Shown here: positions 1-7,224 of the stretch, piece by piece
Numbering within the stretch: position 1 is the first letter of the stretch
Layout of the letters: the number at the start of each line of letters is the position of its first letter
Source: Desulfosarcinaceae bacterium
Lineage (GTDB): Bacteria; Desulfobacterota; Desulfobacteria; Desulfobacterales; Desulfosarcinaceae
Length of the DNA: 37,843 nt
Assembly (NCBI GenBank): GCA_030066015.1
Contig: JASJCL010000044.1
Span: forward strand, 1 to 37,843
Direction of reading: 5' to 3'
The notes under the pieces: model-generated
Database searches by the model: none
Seen by the model: only the letters and a program-made list of their open reading frames with translations
Told to the model about the DNA's origin: nothing
Made by a program: the position numbers and the translations under genes

Positions 1-960
1 CTCCAGACCGGGGCCGTGCGCTTCGCCAAACGGCTCGAAGAGGTCACCGAGGGCCGCATCAAGATCCAGGTCTTCGCCGGCGGTGAGCTGGTGCCGCCCC
101 TGGGTGTCTTCGACGCCGTCTCGGCGGGAACGGTGGAAGTGGGCAGCGGCGCCTCCTACTACTGGGCTGGCAAGGTCCCTGCGGCGCAGTGGTTCGCCGC
201 CGTTCCCTTTGGGTTCAATCCCCAGGGCATCAATGCCTGGTTCTACAGCGGGGGCGGCCTGCAACTCTGGGAGGAGGTGTATGCGCCCTTCAACGTCGTG
301 CCCCGGCCCCAGGGCAACACCGGCGTCCAGATGGGGGGCTGGTTCCGCAAGGAGATGAATACGATCGACGACTACAAGGGCCTCAAAATGCGCATCCCGG
401 GCCTGGGCGGCAAGGTGATCGCCAAGGCCGGCGGCACTGTCGTGCTCCTGCCCGGCGGAGAGATCTTCACCTCCCTGGAGCGCGGCGTCATCGACGCCAC
501 CGAGTGGGTGGGCCCCATGCACGACCTGCGGATGGGATTTTACAAGGCCGCCAAGTACTACTATTACCCAGGCTGGCACGAGCCGGGCACCTGCCTTGAA
601 GTCATGTTCAACAAGAAGGCCTACGACAGCCTGCCCAAGGATCTCCAGGGCGCCGTTGACGCCGTGGCCGCCGAGACCAACATGTGGAGTCTGAGTGAAT
701 TCGAGGCCGGCAACGGTGCGGCCCTGCAGGAATTGATTACCACGCACAAAGTCAACCTGAAGCGCTTCCCCGAGGAGCTACTGGCCAAACTGCGCGAAAT
801 GGCCAAGGAGACCATGGAGGAGGAGGCCGAAAAGGACGCCGCCAGCCGCAAGGTCCACGAGGCCTTCAAAAAGTTTAAGGAGCAGGTGGGCACCTGGGGA
901 TCGGTATCCGAGAACGCCTACTACAACGTCATCGCAGACAAGTACAAACTCAAGGCCTAA
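1..960 (+). CDS. TRAP transporter substrate-binding protein (DctP family), 5' truncated
   Basis: This is the C-terminal ~319 residues of a periplasmic solute receptor of a tripartite ATP-independent (TRAP) transporter. The frame is open from base 1 and ends at TAA 958-960, so the signal peptide and true start lie outside the window. Family features seen are the early FAKRLEEVTEGRIKIQVF block, the GVFDAVSAGTVEVG helix that follows it, the conserved central segment YKGLKMRIPGLGGKV where the family's carboxylate-binding arginine sits, and the later LERGVIDATEWVGPMHDL block. These receptors bind organic acids (dicarboxylates, keto acids, sugar acids) and hand them to DctQ/DctM membrane subunits. 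No DctQM gene follows; a strong terminator does, so any partners must lie upstream, outside the window. The ligand cannot be told from sequence. Confidence 0.93.
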   Translation, partial: LQTGAVRFAKRLEEVTEGRIKIQVFAGGELVPPLGVFDAVSAGTVEVGSGASYYWAGKVPAAQWFAAVPFGFNPQGINAWFYSGGGLQLWEEVYAPFNVVPRPQGNTGVQMGGWFRKEMNTIDDYKGLKMRIPGLGGKVIAKAGGTVVLLPGGEIFTSLERGVIDATEWVGPMHDLRMGFYKAAKYYYYPGWHEPGTCLEVMFNKKAYDSLPKDLQGAVDAVAAETNMWSLSEFEAGNGAALQELITTHKVNLKRFPEELLAKLREMAKETMEEEAEKDAASRKVHEAFKKFKEQVGTWGSVSENAYYNVIADKYKLKA

Positions 961-980
961 GCCGCACCGAAGGAAACAAG

Positions 981-1011
981 CCCCGCCGCCATCGGGCGGC
1001 GGGGTTTTTTT
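981..1011 (+). terminator. Rho-independent terminator after the TRAP receptor gene
   Basis: A perfect 10-bp GC-only stem (981-990 with 995-1004) closes a 4-nt ATCG loop and is followed by seven T (1005-1011). It begins 20 nt after the TRAP stop codon, so it ends that transcript and isolates asd. Confidence 0.95.
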
Positions 1012-1043
1012 ATCTCCCAATGGGGGCGGGCGCCACTTACCGC

Positions 1044-1073
1044 TTGACACGGCTTCCGTTGGGGCTTTATGGC
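1044..1073 (+). promoter_or_regulatory. Candidate sigma-70 promoter for asd
   Basis: A consensus -35 TTGACA at 1044-1049 is followed after 18 nt by TATGGC at 1068-1073, a poor -10. It is the only promoter-like sequence between the preceding terminator and asd, and would give a leader of about 50 nt. The call rests mainly on the -35 match and position. Confidence 0.45.
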
Positions 1074-1128
1074 ATTAGCGGTATCCAAACGGGGATGCCC
1101 TCAATCGAGATAGTGGAGAATTGTTGAC

Positions 1129-2244
1129 ATGTTAAAATTGGGTATGGTGGGTTGGCGGGGAATGGTGGGCTCCGTTCTGATGGAGCGGATGCTGGCGGAG
1201 AAGGATTTCGAGCGCTGCGAACCGCTGTTCTTCACCACCAGCCAGACCGGTCAGGCGGCGCCCGACATCGGACGTGAACTGCCCCCCCTTCAGGACGCGC
1301 ACGACCTGAGGCTGCTGGCCGACATGGAGGTGATCATCTCCTGCCAGGGCGGCGATTACACCCAGGCCGTCATTGGGCCCCTGCGGGACTCGGGCTGGCA
1401 GGGCTATTGGATCGACGCGGCATCGACCCTGCGCATGGAGAGCGACAGCCTCATAATCCTCGACCCAGTCAATCGGTCGGTCATCGACGCGGGGTTGGAC
1501 CGCGGCATCAAGAACTTCATCGGCGGCAATTGCACCGTCTCGCTCATGCTCATGGCCCTGGCCGGCCTCTTTGCCAACGGCTGGGTGGAGTGGCTCACCA
1601 CCATGACCTATCAGTCCGCCTCGGGGGCCGGCGCCAAGTACATGCGCGAGCTGGTGGCACAGATGCGCTATCTGGGAGAGGGCAGCGCCGCGCTGCTGGA
1701 CGACCCGGCCACGGCCATCGCCGCCATCGACCGCCAGGTGACCACCGACCTTAATGCTGACGACTTCCCGACCCCCTGTTTCGGCGCGCCCCTGGCCGCC
1801 GCGCTGATCCCCTGGATCGACCGTCCTATGGAAAATGGCCAAACCCGGGAGGAGTGGAAGGGGTTGGTGGAGACCAACAAGATATTGGGCCGCGGTGAGG
1901 CCCCCATTCCCATTGACGGCCAATGTGTGCGGGTTGGCGCCATGCGCTGCCATAGCCAGGCCTTCACCATCAAGCTGACCGGGGACATCCCGCTGGATGA
2001 GCTCGAGGCGGCTCTCGGCGAGCACAATCCATGGGTCCGGCTGATCCCCAACACCAAAGCGGCCACCCTCACCGAGCTGACCCCGGCCAAGGTGTCCGGC
2101 ACGCTCAGCGTCCCCATCGGCCGGGTCCGCAAGCTCAATATGGGCAAGGACTACCTCACCGCTTTCAGCGTCGGCGATCAGCTCCTGTGGGGGGCCGCCG
2201 AACCGTTGCGGCGGATGCTGGAAATCTTGCAGAATCGACGCTAA
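1129..2244 (+). CDS. asd: Aspartate-semialdehyde dehydrogenase
   Basis: Catalyses NADPH-dependent reduction of beta-aspartyl phosphate to aspartate semialdehyde, the branch step to lysine/diaminopimelate, threonine and methionine in the cytoplasm. The 371-residue protein matches the enterobacterial-type Asd (about 367 residues). It has an N-terminal nucleotide-binding segment GMVGWRGMVGSVL, the active-site cysteine at residue 135 in GGNCTVSLML, a glutamine at 162 in YQSASGAGA, and the substrate/acid-base segment CVRVGAMRCHSQAF near 266-279 with the conserved Arg and His. The ATG at 1129 is preceded by GGAG at 1115-1118. It stands alone behind its own candidate promoter; the next gene starts 75 nt downstream and may be co-transcribed. 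No key residue is missing. Confidence 0.97.
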   Translation: MLKLGMVGWRGMVGSVLMERMLAEKDFERCEPLFFTTSQTGQAAPDIGRELPPLQDAHDLRLLADMEVIISCQGGDYTQAVIGPLRDSGWQGYWIDAASTLRMESDSLIILDPVNRSVIDAGLDRGIKNFIGGNCTVSLMLMALAGLFANGWVEWLTTMTYQSASGAGAKYMRELVAQMRYLGEGSAALLDDPATAIAAIDRQVTTDLNADDFPTPCFGAPLAAALIPWIDRPMENGQTREEWKGLVETNKILGRGEAPIPIDGQCVRVGAMRCHSQAFTIKLTGDIPLDELEAALGEHNPWVRLIPNTKAATLTELTPAKVSGTLSVPIGRVRKLNMGKDYLTAFSVGDQLLWGAAEPLRRMLEILQNRR

Positions 2245-2319
2245 AGGACCCCTGACGGCCATCGATGGATCTCCGCGCCGCCGCGCGGGCTCCGAACCGA
2301 TTGCCAACACGCATCCGCC

Positions 2320-3168
2320 ATGAACCTCAGCGGCAGATCAAGGTCTCGATCCGGCGCCCCATACCGCACCCTGGCGGGGGGCGCCCTTCTGGCCCACGCG
2401 CGCCGCAGACCGGTCAGGGGGATGATTTTCATTCCCCCCCTCGTCGGCGACACGGCCCTGGCGCAGCTGCATCGTTTCCGGCCGCTTCGACGGGACGGTT
2501 TCGCCCTCTATTCCTATCCCTTTCCCGGTCACCCCGGCGCAGCGGGTCGTTTCAGTCTGCAAACCGCCATCGGCGCCACCGATCACCATCTGAAAAGCGC
2601 CGCCGACATGGCCCGGCGGCACGGCACCGGCCTCTTCGGCATCGGCTGCTGCGTGGCCACCATCCCGCTGCTGGCGAGCGTCCAGGGTGCGTCCCGGCCA
2701 CCGGCCCATCTGGTGCTGCTCAACCCCGTCGTTCAATTCAATCCTGCGGCGGCGCTCATGGCGTTCTGGCGATATAGCGAGCGGTACGCCCAAGGACCTT
2801 TGGGGCGCCTGCGCTCGCTTCCGACCTATCTCGAAAGCCTCCTGCCTGGAATCGCGAAGAATCGGCGTCGCTTCGGTGCCCTCCGTCGCAAGCGCGTCGC
2901 CCTGCCCCGTCTGCTGACGGAGGTCCTGACAGACCGGGTTCTGATGGGCGTTCGAATCGTTCGGACCGCCGTCACCTGCTGCTACGGTGTATCGGATCCG
3001 TTTCGACGGCACCTGCTTTCGGAAGATGCCAGCGATTTCAAGGCCGCCATTCGCCGGCATTGTCCAAGTGTGCGCTTCGTTCCGCTGGAGGGCACCCACT
3101 TTCTGGCCGGACGCGGTCTCCGCCATCAAATGCGCCACCTCATCTGCACGGCATTCTCACGCCCATAA
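2320..3168 (+). CDS. Alpha/beta-hydrolase-like protein with an atypical nucleophile elbow
   Basis: A 282-residue protein with the layout of an alpha/beta-hydrolase. It has an early IPPLVGD strand-turn that could form the oxyanion hole, a central FGIGCCVATIPLL elbow, YGVSDPF at the position of the acid, and LEGTHFL at the position of the catalytic histidine near the C-terminus. The elbow reads G-I-G-C-C, where the family normally has G-x-S-x-G, so the serine nucleophile is absent; a neighbouring cysteine or a non-catalytic role are possibilities. The N-terminal 34 residues are arginine-rich and unlike a signal peptide, and a second ATG at 2422 would start directly at MIFIPPL; neither has a convincing ribosome site. 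Its stop codon overlaps the terminator of the convergent stress-protein gene. Substrate unknown. Confidence 0.6.
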   Translation: MNLSGRSRSRSGAPYRTLAGGALLAHARRRPVRGMIFIPPLVGDTALAQLHRFRPLRRDGFALYSYPFPGHPGAAGRFSLQTAIGATDHHLKSAADMARRHGTGLFGIGCCVATIPLLASVQGASRPPAHLVLLNPVVQFNPAAALMAFWRYSERYAQGPLGRLRSLPTYLESLLPGIAKNRRRFGALRRKRVALPRLLTEVLTDRVLMGVRIVRTAVTCCYGVSDPFRRHLLSEDASDFKAAIRRHCPSVRFVPLEGTHFLAGRGLRHQMRHLICTAFSRP

Positions 3169-3216
3169 AAAACGCCGCCACCGCTCCGAAACAACTTGAT
3201 CGGAACGGCGACGGCG
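3167..3216 (-). terminator. Rho-independent terminator of the universal stress protein gene
   Basis: On the minus strand, arms 3216-3201 and 3188-3173 form a 16-bp stem (three positions are G-U pairs only in minus-strand RNA) with a 12-nt loop, followed by six U (3172-3167). The wobble pairs and U-tract show it works leftward. The U-tract overlaps the TAA stop (3166-3168) of the convergent gene. Confidence 0.88.
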
Positions 3217-3277
3217 CAACGATGTCGACCAGCATCGCCATCCCTCCAGAGGGTGGCAGACGGAGGGACCGTTGGAA

Positions 3278-3772
3278 CTACTCCTCTTCGGGCAGGCGCA
3301 CCACCATTACCGGCACGGAACTGCGACGCACCACGCGACGGGCAGTGCCCCCCATCAGCGCGTCCTTGAAGACCCCGTAACCGTGGGTGCCCATGACGAT
3401 CACATCCGCGTCATTGATTTCCGCCTGGTGGATGATCTCCTCGGCAGGCACTCCCTTTATGGTGAGGATCTTCTCGACGATGAATTTGCACTGCGCCAAC
3501 TCGTCGCGGGCAGTGTTGCAGAAGTCGTTGAGACGCTCGGTGATCGTATCCAGCAGCGAGCTCTCCTTGTCGGCCTGCAATTGGGCCCATTCCTGCTCGC
3601 CCATATAGCTGCTGATGTGCATGTTGAAGGCGGTGGAAACCTCCTCCAGGATGTGTAGCACGGTGATCTGGGCATCGTACCGATCGGCCAGGCTGGCGGC
3701 GTAACTGAAAGCGTAGCGGGCATTGTCGGAAAGGTCGGTTGCGTAAAGGATCTTTTTGAATTCCGGTACCAT
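3278..3772 (-). CDS. Universal stress protein, UspA family
   Basis: A single-domain cytoplasmic Usp of 164 residues. The N-terminus (FKKILYATDLSDNARYAF) is the canonical first strand and ATP-contacting Asp. The C-terminal ATP-binding signature G-x2-G-x9-G-S/T is seen as GTHGYGVFKDALMGGT followed by SSVPVMVV, so this is likely a nucleotide-binding Usp. The middle (residues about 50-95) is a long polar helix. ATG at 3772 is preceded by AGGAG at 3783-3779. Monocistronic: its terminator follows, and a palindrome lies about 70 nt upstream. Proteins of this kind are induced under starvation, redox or other stress; which applies here cannot be told. Confidence 0.95.
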   Translation of the reverse strand: MVPEFKKILYATDLSDNARYAFSYAASLADRYDAQITVLHILEEVSTAFNMHISSYMGEQEWAQLQADKESSLLDTITERLNDFCNTARDELAQCKFIVEKILTIKGVPAEEIIHQAEINDADVIVMGTHGYGVFKDALMGGTARRVVRRSSVPVMVVRLPEEE

Positions 3773-3843
3773 GGTCAGCTCCTTTCATGGGGCTTAGCCC
3801 GGTGGCAGCGCCCGAATTTCGAGTTGGCTCGGGGAATAGTATT

Positions 3844-3860
3844 GGTCTGACGTCCAGACC
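3844..3860. promoter_or_regulatory. Palindrome upstream of the stress-protein gene, possible operator
   Basis: GGTCTG (3844-3849), 5-nt centre, CAGACC (3855-3860): a perfect 6+6 dyad about 70 nt upstream of the usp start, beside an A/T-rich stretch (3861-3900). It could be a regulator site; no specific regulator family is recognised. Confidence 0.35.
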
Positions 3861-3999
3861 TTTAAAGGCCTTAAAACAATAAAAAAACTAAAAATACTTA
3901 AGCACTGTGGCAGTAATTGTCAAACCAACGCTTCCCTCCACCGCGGTTCACGAAGTGTCCGCCAGCGCCGACCGCGGCGCTCTCTCCGCCGATGGGGGG

Positions 4000-4659
4000 C
4001 TATCCTTGGGCCTGGACCGGTTTGATCCGGATCTCCACCCGCCGGTTGAGCTGACGTCCGGTCTCTTCGTCATTGGTGGCCACCGGCCGGGACTCGCCAA
4101 AGCCGATGGTGGTGACCCGGTATTGATCCACCCCCCGCTCCACGAGCAGGTTTTTGACGGCATCCGCCCGGCGCTCCGACAAGCGTTGGTTGTAGCTCTC
4201 AGCGCCCACACTGTCCGTGTGACCTTCCACCATGATGTGGGTCTGGGGATATTTGACCATGATCTGCGCGATTCGATCGATCTCGTTGTACAACCCTGGT
4301 CGAACCGCGACCGAATCGAAGTCAAAGGTCACGTCCCCCTTTAGGGTGATGGCCAGGAGATCGCCTTCGCGACGAACCGCCGCGGCCTCCGAGGCGGCCA
4401 GCGCATTCCGCATTTCCGCCTCCTGCTTGTCCATCATGTGGCCGATGCCGCCGCCCGCGGCAGCGCCCACCAGGGCGCCCGCCGCAGCGCCGAGAACCGT
4501 GCTTTCGGTGTTCTTACCGATCACCTGTCCCAAGACGGCCCCCACCGCGGCGCCGCCGGCGGCCCCATACCCGGCACCCTTCTCGGCCTTGGTCGCTGTG
4601 GTGGCGCAACCGGTCATGAGCCACATTCCCGCTACCATCAAAATAGTCAGCTTTTTCAT
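4000..4659 (-). CDS. Glycine-zipper OmpA-family lipoprotein (YiaD-like)
   Basis: A 219-residue envelope lipoprotein. The start is the ATG at 4659, preceded by AAAGGA; the frame is open further upstream but without a signal sequence there. The N-terminus MKKLTILMVAGMWLMTGC is a signal peptide with lipobox L-M-T-G-C18. Residues about 27-75 are a Gly/Ala-rich glycine zipper. The C-terminal half is an OmpA-like peptidoglycan-binding domain, with FDFDSV, GHTDSVG, the NQRLSERRADAV helix and the closing NRRVEIRI strand. It probably tethers the outer membrane to the cell wall, as in the YiaD/YfiB group. It has its own leader and no obvious operon partner; the small Cys-rich gene lies upstream on the same strand. 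Confidence 0.92.
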   Translation of the reverse strand: MKKLTILMVAGMWLMTGCATTATKAEKGAGYGAAGGAAVGAVLGQVIGKNTESTVLGAAAGALVGAAAGGGIGHMMDKQEAEMRNALAASEAAAVRREGDLLAITLKGDVTFDFDSVAVRPGLYNEIDRIAQIMVKYPQTHIMVEGHTDSVGAESYNQRLSERRADAVKNLLVERGVDQYRVTTIGFGESRPVATNDEETGRQLNRRVEIRIKPVQAQG

Positions 4660-4906
4660 TGGATATCCTTTCTGATTCGGTGAAACGGCCGCACGAAAAG
4701 CTCGCGAAAAGAGCGGCCACCATGCGGGCCCGCCAACCACCGGTCTCGGGCGCGCACCGCATCTCTTAGACCAAAGATGAGGGCTTACACAAGGATGACA
4801 ACCGCGGAACGGGCCTTTCAGACCCAATCCGCTGGCCTGCAAAAATGGAAATTTTCCATACGATATCAATTGGTTTACAATCACGATACCCAATTATGTT
4901 AATTTT

Positions 4907-4937
4907 GTGGAGGCGCCTCAAAAAGAGGCGCCTCCAC
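4907..4937 (-). terminator. Perfect hairpin just after the small Cys-rich gene
   Basis: A 13-bp perfect stem (4907-4919 with 4925-4937) has a 5-nt loop that reads U5 in minus-strand RNA. It lies 7 nt past the stop codon at 4945. No U-tract follows, so it may be a 3'-protecting hairpin or weak terminator rather than a classical one. Confidence 0.6.
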
Positions 4938-4944
4938 AGGAGCG

Positions 4945-5250
4945 CTAACCGCACTGCAGCGGCGGACAATCGGGAAACCCTCCGCGGGCCGGACAGCCGC
5001 ACTGCCACGCAACCCGTGCACGGATCCCCCGTCCGTCGTCGGTGTGGTGGGGGCAGTACCGGTCGCCGCCGCGGGGGTTGAGGCGCATACCGATACGGAC
5101 CAGGAACCGGGCCGCACCCAGGCGCAGCCGGGCTCCCAGTGTCCGTTGCCGACCCAGGGAGATCGGTATCCGACGGGGCTGAACCAGGGCCAGCAGCTCG
5201 GCCTGGCGCTCCTTGGCCAGCAGTTCCAATACGAAAGGGTTCATACTCAT
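4945..5250 (-). CDS. Small Cys-rich hypothetical protein
   Basis: A 101-residue protein of no family I recognise. The ATG at 5250 (encoding MSMNPFVLELLAKERQAELL) is preceded by GGAGG seven nt upstream, which decides the start. The first ~25 residues form an amphipathic helix, followed by a strongly basic Arg-rich stretch (about 26-56). The tail (about 60-101) carries five cysteines and two adjacent histidines (CPHH, CGCPARG, DCPPLQCG) and could bind a metal. Hairpins frame it on both sides: one right after the stop, and a terminator plus another hairpin in its leader. The N-terminal part is more protein-like than the tail, so a frameshift in the C-terminal third cannot be excluded. Confidence 0.5.
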   Translation of the reverse strand: MSMNPFVLELLAKERQAELLALVQPRRIPISLGRQRTLGARLRLGAARFLVRIGMRLNPRGGDRYCPHHTDDGRGIRARVAWQCGCPARGGFPDCPPLQCG

Positions 5251-5294
5251 GGCGTCGCCTCCTTCCCGGTACCCTTTGTCGGGGCACCAAATAG

Positions 5295-5324
5295 GAGAGG
5301 CTGCGGATGACACCGCAGCCTCTC
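5295..5324 (-). repeat. Perfect hairpin in the leader of the Cys-rich gene
   Basis: Arms GAGAGGCTGCGG (5295-5306) and CCGCAGCCTCTC (5313-5324) pair over 12 bp with a 6-nt loop. It abuts the U-tract of the upstream terminator and ends about 45 nt before the Cys-rich gene's start. No U-tract follows, so it is probably not a terminator; it might take part in alternative folding with the terminator. Confidence 0.55.
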
Positions 5325-5364
5325 AGTAAAAAAGCCGCGGACACTGGCATGCGTCCGCGGCTTT
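5325..5364 (-). terminator. Rho-independent terminator between the mini-ORF and the Cys-rich gene
   Basis: In minus-strand RNA a stem of GCCGCGGAC (extended by A-U pairs) from 5364-5353 with 5342-5334 closes a 10-nt loop and runs into a tract of six U (5333-5328). It lies about 26 nt after the mini-ORF stop and stops leftward transcription before the Cys-rich gene. Confidence 0.85.
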
Positions 5365-5389
5365 CGGATATTCGGAGAATACATTCAGG

Positions 5390-5467
5390 TCATGGCGATC
5401 TCCAGTGCGGACGCATCCTTGAGACGGATGCCTGGATCTGGTGGTAAGCGGTATGCACCTTGGTCAT
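5390..5467 (-). CDS. Possible 25-residue leader peptide or gene remnant
   Basis: ATG at 5467 is preceded by AGGGAG seven nt upstream and opens a 25-codon frame beginning MTKVHTAYHQIQ. The stop (5392-5390) is 26 nt before a strong terminator. After codon 12 the +1 frame reads IRLKDASALEIAMT and ends at TGA 5387-5385. That tail looks more protein-like than the in-frame one, so a single-base deletion in a 27-codon peptide is possible. It could be a leader peptide of an attenuator, a small protein, or the remnant of a gene. I do not recognise it. Confidence 0.3.
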   Translation of the reverse strand: MTKVHTAYHQIQASVSRMRPHWRSP

Positions 5468-5742
5468 TTCAATTCTCCCTCGTAAGGGGTTGCCGACTGC
5501 CTGAAATGGGGCCAACTGGGACAGCCCTATTGATCTTTCGGTTGGGTGTGATAAGCCAACCGGCGGTGGGCCGCGTGGAGAGAGTTGCGGCGCAGACCAT
5601 CCGGTTGTCAATCATCAAGTGCGGTCACCTACATGCAAACGTACCTCGACGTCAAGCTTTTTTTTATCTTCACCGACAACGCCCTGCGGGTCGCGTCGCA
5701 CCGGCGGCGGATCCCGAACCACAACCCCATGGGGCGACTTCG

Positions 5743-7224
5743 ATGGTGATCTCCTGGGAATTGATGGCCGCACCGGTTCTCGCGCTCATCCTCGGGATCC
5801 TCGTCGGCGGCGGCATAACGGCCCTCGTGCTGCGACAGCGCCATCGATCGCTTCAACAGGCCCAGCGCCACGCGGCGCAGATGGCCGAGGCCGGACTGAA
5901 ACAAGCCCTCGCAGCCGCTCGCGACGAATTGGCAGAAACCCGCAGCGAGCTGGCAGCGGTCGGGGCAGAGCGAGAGCGGCTGGTGGTCCGCAGCGCCGCC
6001 CTGGAAGAGAAGTCCGCCCGCCTGCCCGTGCTGGATCGACAGATAGAGGACCTCCGCCACAACCAGGCGCAATTGGTCGCCCAACGGGGCGAACTGGAAC
6101 GGGAGCTGACGGCCCTGACGGTTGGCCAAGAGGCGGAGCGGCGGCAGACCGCAGAACAGATCGACGCCCTGCGTCAGGCGCGGGAGGAGATGAAGCTCGT
6201 CTTTCGCCAGTTGGCGGAGGAGATCTTCACCAGCAAAAGCCAGCAGCTTCGCGACGGCAACACCGCGGCACTGACCCCGCTGCTGGCACCCCTGCAGGAG
6301 CAACTGGGGGCATTTCGCCGGCGTGTGGAAGAGGTGTATGACAAGGAGCTGCGCGACCGGACAGCCCTCAAAGTGGAGGTAGACCAGCTCAAGGAGATCA
6401 ACCAGCGTATCGGTGCCGAGGCCCTCAGCCTCACCCGGGCCCTCAAAGGACAGAGCAAGCTCCGCGGCCAGTGGGGCGAACTAATCCTCAACCGCATTCT
6501 GGAGGAGGCCGGTTTCACCGAGGGACGTGAGTTCGTGACGCAGGTGAGCCTTGCCGGTCATGATGGCCGGCGCTTGCAACCCGATGTGGTGGTGCGTTTG
6601 CCCGGCGCGAAGGATGTCGTCGTCGACGCCAAGGTCTCCCTGGTGGCGTACGAGCGCTACTTCCGCAGCGACGATGCCGAGGAGCGGGCTGCGGCGCTGC
6701 AGGCCCATCTTCAGTCGGTCCGCCGCCACGTCCAGGCACTCAGCGCAAAGCAGTACAGCGACCTGGCGGGACTGCGCAGTCTGGACTTCGTCCTCATGTT
6801 CATTCCGGTGGAGGGGGCCTTCCACCTGGTAATGGAAGCGGCGCCGGAGCTCTTTGATGAGGCCTTCGAGAGGAACGTCGTGCTGGTGAGCGGAACCACC
6901 CTCATGGTGGCCCTGCGCACCATCCGCCACACCTGGCGGGATGTGCAGCAGAGCCGCAATGCCCAGGCCATCGCCCGGGAAGCGGGGCTGCTCTACGACA
7001 AGTTCGTTGGTTTTGCCGACGCCCTGGAGACCGTCGGCAAGCAACTGGACAAGGCCCGTCACGCCCATCGACAGGCCCGTGACCGCCTCGTCTCGGGCCG
7101 GGGCAATCTGGTTGGGCGCACTCAGCGGCTGCTGGATTTGGGGGTGAAAGCGAAAAAGGAACTACCCCCGGAGATGGCGGACCGGCCGCACGGCATTCCA
7201 GGGGATGAGACAGGAGACCATTGA
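5743..7224 (+). CDS. rmuC: DNA recombination protein RmuC
   Basis: RmuC limits DNA inversions at short inverted repeats and has a PD-(D/E)xK nuclease-like core; its biochemical action is not settled. The 493-residue protein has the typical layout. A single N-terminal membrane segment (VLALILGILVGGGITALVL, about residues 10-28) is followed by a long Gln/Glu/Arg-rich coiled coil (about 35-200). The RmuC domain then shows KLRGQWGELILNRILEEAGF, LQPDVVVRLP, VVVDAKVSLVAYERY (putative nuclease Asp and Lys), LDFVLMFIPVEGAF and NVVLVSGTTLMVALRTI. ATG 5743 has only a weak GGGG upstream; ATG 5764 is an alternative that keeps the membrane helix. The next gene starts immediately after its stop. Confidence 0.93.
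   Translation: MVISWELMAAPVLALILGILVGGGITALVLRQRHRSLQQAQRHAAQMAEAGLKQALAAARDELAETRSELAAVGAERERLVVRSAALEEKSARLPVLDRQIEDLRHNQAQLVAQRGELERELTALTVGQEAERRQTAEQIDALRQAREEMKLVFRQLAEEIFTSKSQQLRDGNTAALTPLLAPLQEQLGAFRRRVEEVYDKELRDRTALKVEVDQLKEINQRIGAEALSLTRALKGQSKLRGQWGELILNRILEEAGFTEGREFVTQVSLAGHDGRRLQPDVVVRLPGAKDVVVDAKVSLVAYERYFRSDDAEERAAALQAHLQSVRRHVQALSAKQYSDLAGLRSLDFVLMFIPVEGAFHLVMEAAPELFDEAFERNVVLVSGTTLMVALRTIRHTWRDVQQSRNAQAIAREAGLLYDKFVGFADALETVGKQLDKARHAHRQARDRLVSGRGNLVGRTQRLLDLGVKAKKELPPEMADRPHGIPGDETGDH

Larger units (their letters stand above)
5251..5742. other. Intergenic leader between the small Cys-rich gene and rmuC
   Basis: This stretch has no large gene. Reading leftward it contains a mini-ORF (5467-5390), a rho-independent terminator (5364-5326), a second hairpin (5324-5295) and the ribosome site of the Cys-rich gene. 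The right half (5470-5742) holds only weak promoter-like hexamers (TTGTCA at 5605 on plus, which reads TTGACA on minus at 5611-5606) and a T8 run near 5659-5666. I see no rRNA, tRNA or known riboswitch fold here. Confidence 0.5.

Noticed and set aside
4660-4893. 78-residue N-terminal extension of the OmpA lipoprotein
   Set aside because: The extension lacks conserved character; ATG 4659 has a ribosome site and begins a textbook lipoprotein signal.
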